Shown here: piece by piece, positions 16,898 to 25,906 of the stretch | Layout: the number at the start of each line of letters is the position of its first letter | Position numbering within the stretch: the stretch's first letter is position 1 | DNA from: Halosegnis rubeus | Lineage (GTDB): Archaea > Halobacteriota > Halobacteria > Halobacteriales > Haloarculaceae | Direction: 5' to 3' | Length of the DNA stretch: 64,000 nucleotides | Assembly (NCBI RefSeq): GCF_009184545.1 | Contig: NZ_QJOW01000006.1 | Span: 62,001-126,000 of the forward strand | The notes under the pieces: model-generated | What the model was told of the DNA's origin: nothing | Seen by the model: only the letters and a program-made list of their open reading frames with translations | Databases searched by the model: none | Program-made: the position numbers and the translations under genes

Positions 16898-19233
16898 TCC
16901 ACTTCACCATCCTCGCCAACGAGTTCGGAAAGCGCGGCACGGAGAGCGTCGGAATCGAAATCGGCGATCCGCTGTTCCTTCCAGTTGAATAGGCTCTCAC
17001 CCCCGCCATCGAATATGTGCTCTTTGAGCCGCTCCATGTCTCCAAAGTAGTACTCATCGAGCAAAGGGAGTATCTCGTTCTTCCAGGACTCTACGAGACG
17101 CTCGTCCGTGGTCCCACCGATGAGGTAGGAGTGACCAACCTGTTTGCCTTTCCCGAGGTTCCCACTGTCCCGAATACGTTCGTTGATAGCACTGAGTGCG
17201 AGAATCGAGAGAGCACCGAGGTCCTCTCCTTCCTCGACTGACGCCTTGGTTTTGACGTCCTGTTCACCATCGAAGCCAAGTTCATCGTAGAGAACTTCGT
17301 AGTTCGGCGGGAAGTGTCGAAATCGGAACCGCCGACGTATCGCGGCATCGACGAGGGCGATTGACCGATCGGCCGTGTTCATCGTCCCGATGATGTAGAG
17401 GTTCGGGGGCACTACGAGCCGGTCCTCTGAATGTGGCAGCTCATCTCTCATCTCGTTCGGCTCGCCGAGTCGCTTGTCGTTCTCGATGAGGGTGATCGTC
17501 TCACCGAAGATCTTTGGGATGTTTCCCCGATTCACTTCGTCGATGATGAGGATGTATCTGGGGGCATCTGCTTTCGAGTCGGCGTCTTCGTAGGCCTCGA
17601 CGGCGTCCTCAGCCATCTCCTTGAACACGCCAGCCTCGGGTTCGTATACGAGGTCGCCGTCACGGGTCTTCGCCGTTATCCCCTCGATGAAATCCTCATA
17701 CGAAAACGTCGGATGGAACGTTACCATCCGAAGGCGGTCCTCGACAGCGTCGTCGAAGTGGTCTTGCTCGTCCAGCCCCCGGTCTATCCACCACTTGGCG
17801 AAGTTGAGCGCTCCATAGGTCTTCCCGGTTCCTGGCGGGCCGTGGAAAACGATCTGTTTCTTGCGCTGGAGATGTTTTTCGACGGTCTCGAACCACGGTA
17901 ACTCGTCGTACTCGGCGGAGTCCGGTTCTTCGATCAGTTCTTCGTTCCACCTCCAGAACGTGTCCAACCGTTCTCTGTACGCTTCGACCACGTTCTGGAT
18001 CGATATTTCGTCTTCAGACTCGAACGACTCGTCATCGTATTCCTTTCGAGGGACGTCGCTCCCGTTATCGATCCCGTATTCAATCTCGTTGGGATAGAAA
18101 TAGATGTACAGTTGATATGCCGATTTGTGATCTCCGAGAACGCTCGGATACAGAACAGCCCACGAGCGAGTACTCGGGATGTTGGTTGCGCCCTGGTAGG
18201 TGACGTAGTGAGTAGACAGTTGGTCAGCGTCTATCTCGTTTCGTAGATAATCGAGCAAATCCTCGATATACGCCTCTACACGGTCTTTGGCATAGTTGTA
18301 GTAAATCTGAGCGAGGATCTTGTAGTCGTCCCACGAGTTCATGATGTTCTTCTCGTGGTTTGCATTCTCTCGTGCGGCGATTTCGTCGATATCTACGGAT
18401 GCATCGTCAAGAATGGCATCGAGCACATCGTACCGGATTTTGGCTATTTTCTGGCGTCCTTCGTACGCCTCAAGCTGTTCTCTGAGAAATGCCTGTGGTA
18501 GCGTGCGAATTTCGTCGAGGAACACAGAGGTTTCGTCCTCGAATTCCTCTAACCGGCTAGTGTGTCTGAAGAGGTATCTGAGAATGAAGTTGTATCTACA
18601 TTCCGCCGAGTGCGTTACAGTACCTACGAACTCTTGAGCGTCTTGGAGCGTGGCGTCAGCGCGTTTCTCGCTCAAAACGTCCGTTTGGATTGTTGAACAG
18701 TAGTCCCGATAGAGCTCGTATCTTTTCCCGACAGAGAGATCGCCGAGATCGGGACTGTGCAACCCAGTGAAGTAACGAATGAGCGTCTCAAAGCCTTCCT
18801 CGTCGTATAGTACATATCGGTCAGGGTCGGAAGTCGTCAAGAGAGTACTAATGACCGTGAGATCTATATCTTGATTCGTCCTGAATCGCTCGATGCGATC
18901 TTCGAGTGAACTCTCATCTTCGAATAGCGCTACCAGGTCCTCGACGAAATTTCCAGCGTCGTCAGCTACCTTCGCTTCCAGGTCGTCGAAGTCTTCCTCG
19001 GACAGAATTGGGTGTTCATCTCCCGTTGCTTCTCTCAGTTCCGACGTATATTCCGATACCGTGTCCGCAGTCAGGTCCCGTTGATTGAGCCACGAATGGC
19101 CGCTATTCAGAACCTCTCGGGTCCAATTTCTCTGGTCCTCATCAGTCGATTTGAAATCGAGGTATGTATCGACAGCCGCGTGGAGGGCCCCTTCGTCGAG
19201 ATTGAATTCCCCTACTGAAACCAGATTAACCAT
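16894..19233 (-). CDS. mcrB: McrB AAA+ motor with long N-terminal recognition region (module 2)
   Basis: 779 residues. The AAA+ core is C-terminal: Walker A GPPGTGKT (about 465-472), Walker B ILIIDEVNRGNIPKIFGE (about 561-578), sensor GTMNTADRS and arginine fingers IRRRFRF. The N-terminal 440 residues are unlike module 1 and contain an MrcB/DUF3578-like stretch (about 330-400: YYNYAKDRVEAYIEDLL, then YVTYQGATNIPSTRSWAVLY). That region probably reads modified DNA. The gene precedes the McrC gene in a two-gene operon. A 50-bp imperfect repeat on each side (about 15611 and 19302) may mark a moved cassette. Confidence 0.9.
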   Translation of the reverse strand: MVNLVSVGEFNLDEGALHAAVDTYLDFKSTDEDQRNWTREVLNSGHSWLNQRDLTADTVSEYTSELREATGDEHPILSEEDFDDLEAKVADDAGNFVEDLVALFEDESSLEDRIERFRTNQDIDLTVISTLLTTSDPDRYVLYDEEGFETLIRYFTGLHSPDLGDLSVGKRYELYRDYCSTIQTDVLSEKRADATLQDAQEFVGTVTHSAECRYNFILRYLFRHTSRLEEFEDETSVFLDEIRTLPQAFLREQLEAYEGRQKIAKIRYDVLDAILDDASVDIDEIAARENANHEKNIMNSWDDYKILAQIYYNYAKDRVEAYIEDLLDYLRNEIDADQLSTHYVTYQGATNIPSTRSWAVLYPSVLGDHKSAYQLYIYFYPNEIEYGIDNGSDVPRKEYDDESFESEDEISIQNVVEAYRERLDTFWRWNEELIEEPDSAEYDELPWFETVEKHLQRKKQIVFHGPPGTGKTYGALNFAKWWIDRGLDEQDHFDDAVEDRLRMVTFHPTFSYEDFIEGITAKTRDGDLVYEPEAGVFKEMAEDAVEAYEDADSKADAPRYILIIDEVNRGNIPKIFGETITLIENDKRLGEPNEMRDELPHSEDRLVVPPNLYIIGTMNTADRSIALVDAAIRRRFRFRHFPPNYEVLYDELGFDGEQDVKTKASVEEGEDLGALSILALSAINERIRDSGNLGKGKQVGHSYLIGGTTDERLVESWKNEILPLLDEYYFGDMERLKEHIFDGGGESLFNWKEQRIADFDSDALRAALSELVGEDGEVE

Positions 19234-19420
19234 ACCTCCGGTATTGACAGAACGGACAAAATAACCTTGTCCCGGTGCGTGAGATGGATCGTGGTACTCG
19301 AGTCAGAAGCTCACAAAGTCCACTCCGCTACAGCTCTAACTAAAAGGAAGCCTCTCAGATTCGCACGGCAATCTCCCAAACCGGCAAAGCCCCCAGTACC
19401 TCTGACTCGTAGCTCACAGT

Positions 19421-19933
19421 ATGCCCTACTGCCCGAATTGTGGGAGACAAGTCAAGGCGGTCCACCACTACTGCGGATCCTGTGGCCAAGCACTGTCTGA
19501 GATTGCAGAGTCGGAGAGCGATCCACCAATGACGGTCGATAGAGATGGATTTCTGTCACTGCGTTCGCTCTCGTACGTCAATGAACTACTAGGCGGAGAA
19601 CAGGAACTTGACCGAGATTCTGTCTCCTATACCCAACTCTCTCGAGAGGTGAGCGCCGCGTTTGCGGATTTCGCTCGTCTTGCGATGGTAAACGACCTCG
19701 ATCTTCTTCAGCTCTGGGCGACGGGGTCAAACACGAATGCATTGAGTAAATCGGTTGATGATATGAATAATAACCAGTTCCAAGAATGGCTTGCTGCGAT
19801 TGGGCTAGGGCGAACTCTTCGAATGTACGATGACGCACTACATACGGAGTTCGAGGACGAGTTCGACGACAGACTGCAGAAACTGATCGAGGTCGCAAAT
19901 GAAGAACTCGACGACGGGGAGCTAACGGGGTAG
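19421..19933 (+). CDS. zinc-ribbon protein, 170 aa
   Basis: The N-terminus is a double-CxxC zinc ribbon (CPNCG at 4-8, CGSCG at 18-22), as in the zinc_ribbon_2 family. A helical C-terminal region of about 130 residues follows, which I do not recognise. No membrane segment is seen. It lies between the McrBC module and exonuclease VII. A protein-protein or nucleic-acid binding role is likely; the partner is unknown. Confidence 0.7.
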   Translation: MPYCPNCGRQVKAVHHYCGSCGQALSEIAESESDPPMTVDRDGFLSLRSLSYVNELLGGEQELDRDSVSYTQLSREVSAAFADFARLAMVNDLDLLQLWATGSNTNALSKSVDDMNNNQFQEWLAAIGLGRTLRMYDDALHTEFEDEFDDRLQKLIEVANEELDDGELTG

Positions 19934-20063
19934 TTCTACGCTGCACAAGCGATATGGTCTGTTGATATCTGGGTTGTTCCCTACTACGATTCCCTTGGTG
20001 AGGTGGTATACTCAGCAGGAAGATAGCTTTTTGAGGATCTTGTTCAAAAGTTAGTAGACGTGT

Positions 20064-21116
20064 ATGGCGGACGCACCGGATGCTGAACGGCAGGCAGCCG
20101 AGCCCGATGCAGGAGAGGTCCTTAGCGTGTCACAGCTGAACGACCGGATCGCGTCGGTCGTCCAGGACACGCCTGCCCTCAACGGCGTCCGCTGTATCGG
20201 GGAGGTCACGGATCTCCATCAGAACAGTACTGCGCTCTATTTCACTCTCACCGACGGCGATGCCGAACTTCCCTGTATGCTCTGGGCAAACCGCTATCGG
20301 AAGATGGATGCTGACCTCGATGACGGAACTGAAGTCATCCTCGAAGGCGATATCGACTACTGGACTGAGGGTGGGAAAATCGATCTCAAGCCGTGGGAGG
20401 TGATTGTCGTCGGCGACGGCGACCAGGCGGCTGCCGTCGAACGACTGCGAAGCGAACTCGAAGAGCGTGGCTGGTTTGACGACGAGCAGAAACAGCGCCC
20501 GCCGGCGTTCCCAGAGCGGGTCGGTGTCGTGACCTCATTCCGAGGGGATGCTCGCTACGACATCCAGAGCGCGATCCACGAGCAGGACCCCACCGTCGAC
20601 ATCCTAGTGAAGGATGCGACCGTCCAGGGATCGGAGGCCCCGACGTCTATCGCGAACGGGATTCACCATCTGGACCGGTCAGAGGACGTCGACGCCATCA
20701 TCGTCGGCCGCGGCGGTGGGAGTGATTCGAACCTCCAAGCCTTCAACACCGAACGGGTCGCGGAGGCGATCTTCACCGCGAACACGCCGATCGTCACGGC
20801 AATCGGCCATACAGACGACCGGTTGATCGCGGATCGGGTAGCGGATATGGCCGCGATCACGCCGACCGCCGCCGGCGAGTATATCGTGAATTCCCGCGAG
20901 GAGTTCTTGGCGGGCGAAGTCAAGCCGCTGGCACAGCAACTCGACGCCGCGTACGAAACCTTCCAGCAAGAGCACGAACATGAACGGGAGCTTGCCGAAG
21001 CAGTCGACGAGGCGGCCGTACCCGAGGGCCTCCCGCCGGTCTACTACAAGGCCGCAATCGCTGTGCTGTTGTTGCTGTTGTTGGCTATCACTGGGCTTTG
21101 GTTGGGGGTGATCTGA
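20064..21116 (+). CDS. xseA: exonuclease VII large subunit, short form with C-terminal membrane anchor
   Basis: 350 residues. An OB-fold (about 18-115: SQLNDRIASVVQ, then GEVTDLHQNSTALYFTL) is followed by the XseA catalytic domain (ERVGVVTSFRGDARYDI, IIVGRGGGSDSNLQAFN, VTAIGHTDDRLIADRVADMAA). Exonuclease VII degrades single-stranded DNA to oligonucleotides together with XseB. The usual long coiled coil is shortened and the C-terminus is a membrane segment (about 327-349, a run of Leu/Ile/Ala), so the enzyme is probably tethered to the membrane. XseB starts three bases after the stop. Placement just before the transfer operon suggests a role with transferred single-stranded DNA (inference). 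Confidence 0.88.
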   Translation: MADAPDAERQAAEPDAGEVLSVSQLNDRIASVVQDTPALNGVRCIGEVTDLHQNSTALYFTLTDGDAELPCMLWANRYRKMDADLDDGTEVILEGDIDYWTEGGKIDLKPWEVIVVGDGDQAAAVERLRSELEERGWFDDEQKQRPPAFPERVGVVTSFRGDARYDIQSAIHEQDPTVDILVKDATVQGSEAPTSIANGIHHLDRSEDVDAIIVGRGGGSDSNLQAFNTERVAEAIFTANTPIVTAIGHTDDRLIADRVADMAAITPTAAGEYIVNSREEFLAGEVKPLAQQLDAAYETFQQEHEHERELAEAVDEAAVPEGLPPVYYKAAIAVLLLLLLAITGLWLGVI

Positions 21117-21118
21117 GC

Positions 21119-21301
21119 GTGGCAAACGACCAAGAGATCCACGACCGGCTGACCCGTGTCGAAGAAATCATTGAGCAGCTCGATGCGGATGAGTGTGATC
21201 TCGATGAAGGGACAAGGCTCCACGAGGAAGGTCAGGAACTCTTGGCCGAGGTGCGAGAAATCCTCGACAACGGGCGTGGAGAGGTCGTGGAACTCGAGTA
21301 G
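21119..21301 (+). CDS. xseB: exonuclease VII small subunit
   Basis: 60 residues from GTG 21119, two bases after the XseA stop. It has the typical XseB helical hairpin: ANDQEIHDRLTRVEEIIEQLDADECDLDEGTRLHEEGQELL, close to the family's 'LEEALAEL…LEKGELSLEEALKLYEEG' pattern. It binds XseA to form the nuclease. Sequence further upstream in this frame overlaps xseA, which supports the GTG. Confidence 0.85.
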   Translation: MANDQEIHDRLTRVEEIIEQLDADECDLDEGTRLHEEGQELLAEVREILDNGRGEVVELE

Positions 21302-21315
21302 AGGCCATCCTAACC

Positions 21316-21356
21316 TTAACCAACAGACAACGGAATCTAACCCCATTGTTGGTTAA
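21316..21356. repeat. dispersed inverted repeat S1 (TTAACCAAC-N23-GTTGGTTAA)
   Basis: Perfect 9-bp arms (10 bp with A/T added) lie 32 bp centre to centre. The site is between xseB and the transfer operon, about 33 nt before its TATA box. One of five copies (S1-S5); likely a regulator binding site. Confidence 0.75.
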
Positions 21357-21388
21357 CGGTACCTTTGCGAGGTGAACGAACTCTCCGG

Positions 21389-21398
21389 TTATAATTTA
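21389..21398 (+). promoter_or_regulatory. TATA box of the transfer operon
   Basis: TTATAATTTA is the best TATA-like sequence before the long operon. It predicts a leader of about 80-90 nt before ATG 21504. A T-run with GCGCC and GGC arms (21406-21426) follows and loosely resembles the L-elements of the 46-60 kb region. Confidence 0.5.
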
Positions 21399-21503
21399 CT
21401 TTAGATTTTTGCGCCAGTTGGTGGCCAGAAAGCATATACCGATCTTCTAGCTATCGCACCACCATGGACCGGGGCTCAACCGGTGCATACCCACCCCGCA
21501 CAT

Positions 21504-21752
21504 ATGATCACACGGGCAGTCACCATCGAAGACATCGATGATCTGTACCTGACGTGGAACAGCCATATCAACGGGTCCGCCCTCTATCGCCGCGCCCTCC
21601 GAGATGAGATGGAGCTTCGCGACGTCGACCCCGACGAGCTTCGAGATCTCTTCGAACGGGCCCGCGAACAGGGCTACACGAAAGACGAGATCGTCGACGA
21701 GACCAACCGCTACGCTGATCTGAAAGCACTCGTCGACGACGCAGAGGAGTAA
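21504..21752 (+). CDS. small acidic protein at the head of the transfer operon
   Basis: 82 residues from ATG 21504 (MITRAVTIEDIDDLYLTWNSHI); a GTG at 21483 is a possible earlier start. It is mostly helical and acidic, with no signal or membrane segment. It is the first gene of the conjugation-like operon, 6 nt before the pilin-like gene. Function unknown. Confidence 0.65.
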   Translation: MITRAVTIEDIDDLYLTWNSHINGSALYRRALRDEMELRDVDPDELRDLFERAREQGYTKDEIVDETNRYADLKALVDDAEE

Positions 21753-21758
21753 CCCGCT

Positions 21759-22181
21759 ATGTCACAGGACAATACGCCCTCCGAGACGGCTTCGAATCGC
21801 CCCGACAGCCAGTCCACGGCATCGAGTAGGCTTCCTAGGCAAGCTATGTTCATCGTCGTCGCCCTGAGCCTGTTCGCTGTGGAACCCGCCGCCGCACAGA
21901 CGAATGCCGTCTGTAGTGCGGACAACCTTCCCAGCATGATCGAGGGCTTCTTCCAGCTTACCACGGCGCTGGGCATTGTCGGCCTCGCAGTCGTGTGGCA
22001 GGCTGACTCCCTTATCGAGATGTTCACGATCACGCCCGAGCAGAAGAAGGGCCTCAAGCGGCACAAACGGTCGGCGATGAAGTCCGCGGTCGTCCTCGTC
22101 GCCCTCGGCCCACTCTACACCGTCGCTGGGTCGATGATGAACCTCCCGTTGGCGCAGTGCGTCGACCTCGCCCCCTGGTAG
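21759..22181 (+). CDS. small membrane protein, VirB2/TrbC-pilin-like
   Basis: 140 residues. A hydrophilic N-terminus is followed by a signal-like segment (about 29-46, FIVVALSLFAVEPAAAQ). Then come two membrane segments, about 62-82 (LTTALGIVGLAVVWQADSL) and 108-124 (AVVLVALGPLYTVAGSMM), with a positive loop between (KKGLKRHKRSAMK). This is the layout of VirB2/TrbC pilins, although sequence similarity is too weak to be sure. Two Cys (in AVCSADN and AQCVD) could pair outside. The position before VirB6- and VirB4-like genes supports a pilin-like role. Confidence 0.55.
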   Translation: MSQDNTPSETASNRPDSQSTASSRLPRQAMFIVVALSLFAVEPAAAQTNAVCSADNLPSMIEGFFQLTTALGIVGLAVVWQADSLIEMFTITPEQKKGLKRHKRSAMKSAVVLVALGPLYTVAGSMMNLPLAQCVDLAPW

Positions 22182-22209
22182 GCGACTACCACCCCCGTCG
22201 CGAGCCCCC

Positions 22210-23946
22210 ATGACACAACGAGAGCTCTCCGTGCTAATGGCCGCCCTGTTCGTGACGAGTTTAGTCACGGGTTTCGTCACTGCAAGCCCGCCACGGCCAG
22301 GCACGGAGGGAAATGGGCTCACTGAGAATGAATCAGCCACGCTGTGGTCTCGCGACGCGGACAACTACATCACCCAGGAAGAATACCAGCAGCGCTACGG
22401 CGAGAGCCGGACCGCGATGCACCAGCTCGCAAACGGGACGGACATCACGTTCACGCGCCCGCCGGCGACAGCTGCAACGTGGACGCGAAACGATTTCGCT
22501 GATCTCGAACCCGGTGGGTCGGATACGTCCGTACATCCGCGCCACGCGTCGCTCGAAGATGGCGTGTTTATCGAGGACGCCCACGCCACGGTGTTCGCAG
22601 TACAGCCGTCGACGCGAGGTCACTTGGAGTCGGGTGACACACCGCTCTATATTGCGCCGAACGGCACGATGCGGGGGTTCGTCGACTATCGCGTTCGCGT
22701 CCCGAACGGAAGCTCTTCGGGGAACACGACGATCGAGTGGTCGCTCACGAGCAACGAGGTCGAGGAGGTTCGATTGAAGAAGGACAGCGAAACCATCGTC
22801 GAGCGCGACGGCTCGCACACGCCGGCCCTCGACTACCAGATCGAGGATGACTGGAGTGCAAAGCTCACGCTTGAAGCCGAAATCAGCGTCCGGCTGAAGA
22901 AGACCACGCGAATCGACCGAGGCGACGAGACCGATGTCGAGGTCACGTATCGTACCGAGTCGCTCAACGTCTCGGATTCGATCGCCGTCGAGATCTACGA
23001 CCTCTCGGCGTACCCCTACTACGCCGAGTACCCCAATGGTGACGCTGGTGTGGCTATCTTCCAGTCCCGACCGTGGCAGGGGTACACGCTGACGGAGAAT
23101 GGAAGCGCACGAGTGCGTGGCGTCTGGCGGTTCTACACCGCTCGGAACACCAACTGGGATACACTCGTCAGGTCGAACCGGACCGACAGCGCCACCGTCG
23201 AGTCGGATGCGATCCCCGTGTACGTCCACGCGTACCCGTCGCGAATCGGCCCGCGTGCTGAACCAGTTCGCGATGGCCCAGAGATTATCGACACCTGGGG
23301 CAGTGACCGACCGTCTCCGGACGGAACGCTCGGTGAGAACATCAACATCGACATCGTCAACCAGTCGTACACGACGACGTACGGCGTCGCCGTTCGAGCC
23401 GAGAACGTCGACCGCGACGCGCTCCAGGTAGCGGGGATCGTACGGGGCGTGAACGCCTCGATTGTGGCACCTGACGCTAGCTCAGAGCGGCAGCTCCGGC
23501 GCAGTAATCTGACGGTTGAGGTGCTCCAGCAGAACGAAAGTCAGGCCACACTCCGCATCGAACTCCGAGACAACGAGACCGGCGCACCAATCGTGCTCAG
23601 CGATCCCGACCGACGATATCCAATCGTCGGGAGCACTCGCAACGGCTACATCACTGTCGCGGAGCAACGCGTCGAGACCAACGCCTCCGGGGTGGCGATC
23701 GTGACGATCGAGGAGCCGGGTATCTACACGGCACGGTACCATCCGGGTTCGTGGCTCGGGCACAACCCCGCATATGTGAGTGCGACGGCTACTGCTCGCT
23801 GGCACCCGCTTGGCACCATCGACGGTTGGTTCGCGTTCATTTTCGAGGTTGGCTGGCAGCTCATCCCGTTTCTTGTGATGTTCTACGCAGGCAAGCGGCT
23901 CCTCCGAATGCTCGGTCCAGAAGACATCTTCCAACGGAACCCATAG
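22210..23946 (+). CDS. large secreted/anchored surface protein of the transfer apparatus
   Basis: 578 residues with a signal peptide (MTQRELSVLMAALFVTSLVTGFVTAS), a long strand-rich extracellular region with several N-glycosylation sequons (NGT, NES, NTT, NRT), and one C-terminal membrane segment (about 548-566, WFAFIFEVGWQLIPFLVMFY). Parts resemble haloarchaeal Ig-like surface modules. It sits inside the transfer operon, so I infer an outside-facing component for cell contact or S-layer passage. Confidence 0.7.
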   Translation: MTQRELSVLMAALFVTSLVTGFVTASPPRPGTEGNGLTENESATLWSRDADNYITQEEYQQRYGESRTAMHQLANGTDITFTRPPATAATWTRNDFADLEPGGSDTSVHPRHASLEDGVFIEDAHATVFAVQPSTRGHLESGDTPLYIAPNGTMRGFVDYRVRVPNGSSSGNTTIEWSLTSNEVEEVRLKKDSETIVERDGSHTPALDYQIEDDWSAKLTLEAEISVRLKKTTRIDRGDETDVEVTYRTESLNVSDSIAVEIYDLSAYPYYAEYPNGDAGVAIFQSRPWQGYTLTENGSARVRGVWRFYTARNTNWDTLVRSNRTDSATVESDAIPVYVHAYPSRIGPRAEPVRDGPEIIDTWGSDRPSPDGTLGENINIDIVNQSYTTTYGVAVRAENVDRDALQVAGIVRGVNASIVAPDASSERQLRRSNLTVEVLQQNESQATLRIELRDNETGAPIVLSDPDRRYPIVGSTRNGYITVAEQRVETNASGVAIVTIEEPGIYTARYHPGSWLGHNPAYVSATATARWHPLGTIDGWFAFIFEVGWQLIPFLVMFYAGKRLLRMLGPEDIFQRNP

Positions 23947-23949
23947 TCT

Positions 23950-24786
23950 ATGACTAGAAACCACCCACACATCAGTCGGCGAACCGCCCTCCGAACAGTC
24001 GCAGGTGCTGCCCTCATGAGCGTCGCTGGCTGTCTGAACGACAATGGCGGTTCTGGAACGCCTGGTGACGGAACGACCTCTCCAGATGGCAAAGGCCCAC
24101 TCACGCGTATTACTGTTGAGGGGACAACACTCGTCGTCGAACTCTCCGGAGAGGCCGACATTGACCAGGTCAATCTCATCCAACCGAACGACGAGCTATT
24201 CGGGAAGCGTGACGTAGCTGCGGGTGCTCAACAGGTCTCGTTTGAGATCGGCACCGCATATGCGCCCGGTGAATATCGCGTACTCGCGTTGAAAGGGGAG
24301 GAGACAGTAGTTGAGACAACGACTGAACTCCGTCCAGAGATGCAGATACAGGATGTCGGACTCTATCGGAATAACCCAGATAAGTCGTGGGACGAAGTCT
24401 ATGGTGAGAGCGAGACAGACCGGATCAAGAATGGCGAGGCATTCGTCACGGTAGAGAACACAGGAAGTGGTCCGGAAGCGATAACTGAACTAATCTTCTC
24501 TGGGGACGTTCCCAATCCAATTGAGAACCCCAGAGGTAGTGGAATGCACGAAACCGACCGGGTAGTGGTCTCCCCTGGCGAGACGGCCGACCTGTTCAGT
24601 AATTCGTTCCCGTTCGGTTCAGAGAGTGAGGACGGAATGGGGTGTTCCCCAGATGGTAACAGCGGGCAGTTCACGGTTATCGTCGAGACTCGAGTCGGTG
24701 GAAATCGGGTCACGAGTACCTACAATGTCCAGTATTCCGGGTCTGACGAGATGACAGACTGTGAGGTCACGATCACGGAGGCCTGA
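23950..24786 (+). CDS. Tat-exported lipoprotein
   Basis: 278 residues. The N-terminus shows a twin-arginine signal (SRRTALRTVAGAALMSVAGC) whose Cys is a lipobox, followed by a Gly/Ser/Asp-rich linker typical of haloarchaeal lipoproteins. Two strand-rich domains follow: about 50-130 and 135-275. It starts 3 nt after the surface-protein stop. Likely anchored on the outer face of the membrane next to the secretion channel. Confidence 0.78.
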   Translation: MTRNHPHISRRTALRTVAGAALMSVAGCLNDNGGSGTPGDGTTSPDGKGPLTRITVEGTTLVVELSGEADIDQVNLIQPNDELFGKRDVAAGAQQVSFEIGTAYAPGEYRVLALKGEETVVETTTELRPEMQIQDVGLYRNNPDKSWDEVYGESETDRIKNGEAFVTVENTGSGPEAITELIFSGDVPNPIENPRGSGMHETDRVVVSPGETADLFSNSFPFGSESEDGMGCSPDGNSGQFTVIVETRVGGNRVTSTYNVQYSGSDEMTDCEVTITEA

Positions 24787-24788
24787 CG

Positions 24789-25904
24789 ATGGTTGATCTC
24801 ATTGACGTCGTTCTTGAGGGTATCAAAGGCGTCGTTGATTGGTTCATCGGGCTCTTCATGGACGGTCTCAGGTCGGGGTATGAGACTCTGACTGAGGGAA
24901 TGTTCGGAACCCCGACCCCAGAGACGAACGGAGCATTTGTCTTCGGTGAACCAACCAACGCACCCTGGCCAGCGATTCACGATGCTCTCATCGGCGGCGA
25001 AATCATGCTGGTTGCCCTTTTGCTCCTTGTGATGAGTGTTCAGGGCCGTCACACGGTTCGGATCTTCAATATTGGAAGTACCTACGAAGCCCGAAAAACG
25101 AAGAAGACGGCCTGGGTCGGTGCTTTTCTAATCATTACGTGGTATTGGGTTGGAACTCTCGCACTCTACCTCGTCGACGGGTTCACCATTGCACTAATGC
25201 CGGAGCTTTCCTCCGTAGCCTCTGCAATGCTTCAGTTCTTGGGCGCAGCCATCACAAACCCAGGGCTGGGGCTATTGTTCGCCGTGATTGGTGGAATCTC
25301 GATGTGGGCGCTGGAGGCGCTGTTCTACATCCGGATGATTCTGCTGTATGTCTACCTGTACGGAATGCCGATTGCATTTGCACTGGCCTACGGAAACATT
25401 CCGGTCGTATCCGATATCGCGATGGGGTTCTGCAAACGGTTTGTCCCGTTGGCTGTCCTCCCGCTCCCGGCAGCGATGGTCCTCAAGGGGTACGACTTGA
25501 TCTACGGCGGTGGGACGCTCACACCCGGAACAGCGTTCCTCAAATATCTCGTTGCTGCGTCCCTCCCGCTGGTCGCCCTCTACATCACGTGGAAGACATT
25601 CAAATACGCGACGCCGTTGACGGCCAAAGTCGTCGGCGGTGCAACGAAAGGCGCAGCACTCGTTGGCGGTGTCGCCGCTGGAGCCTACGTCGGTGGCGCC
25701 GGCGTCGCGACGACCGCCGCTCGGTGGGGGCCGAAAGCCGCCGCTGGCCACGCCGTCGCGCAAAAAGCGGCTGCCCGCGGTGGTCATGGAGGAGACGATG
25801 GCGGGACGCCATCGTACCGTCGAACAGAGAATGACCCAGGTGGAGCGACAGCGGAATCGGCGAGTGACGACCGTGGGATGGAATTTGATCGAGGAATCCA
25901 CTAA
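24789..25904 (+). CDS. VirB6/TrbL-like polytopic channel protein
   Basis: 371 residues. About six membrane segments are visible (about 75-92, 114-135, 152-180, 180-205, 222-243, 252-270). A Gly/Ala-rich stretch (GGATKGAALVGGVAAGAYVGGAG) and a hydrophilic tail follow. This is the VirB6/TrbL layout: an inner channel of a type IV secretion system. It lies immediately before the VirB4 genes. Sequence identity to known VirB6 is not evident by eye, so the role rests on topology and context. Confidence 0.65.
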   Translation: MVDLIDVVLEGIKGVVDWFIGLFMDGLRSGYETLTEGMFGTPTPETNGAFVFGEPTNAPWPAIHDALIGGEIMLVALLLLVMSVQGRHTVRIFNIGSTYEARKTKKTAWVGAFLIITWYWVGTLALYLVDGFTIALMPELSSVASAMLQFLGAAITNPGLGLLFAVIGGISMWALEALFYIRMILLYVYLYGMPIAFALAYGNIPVVSDIAMGFCKRFVPLAVLPLPAAMVLKGYDLIYGGGTLTPGTAFLKYLVAASLPLVALYITWKTFKYATPLTAKVVGGATKGAALVGGVAAGAYVGGAGVATTAARWGPKAAAGHAVAQKAAARGGHGGDDGGTPSYRRTENDPGGATAESASDDRGMEFDRGIH

Positions 25905-25906
25905 CA

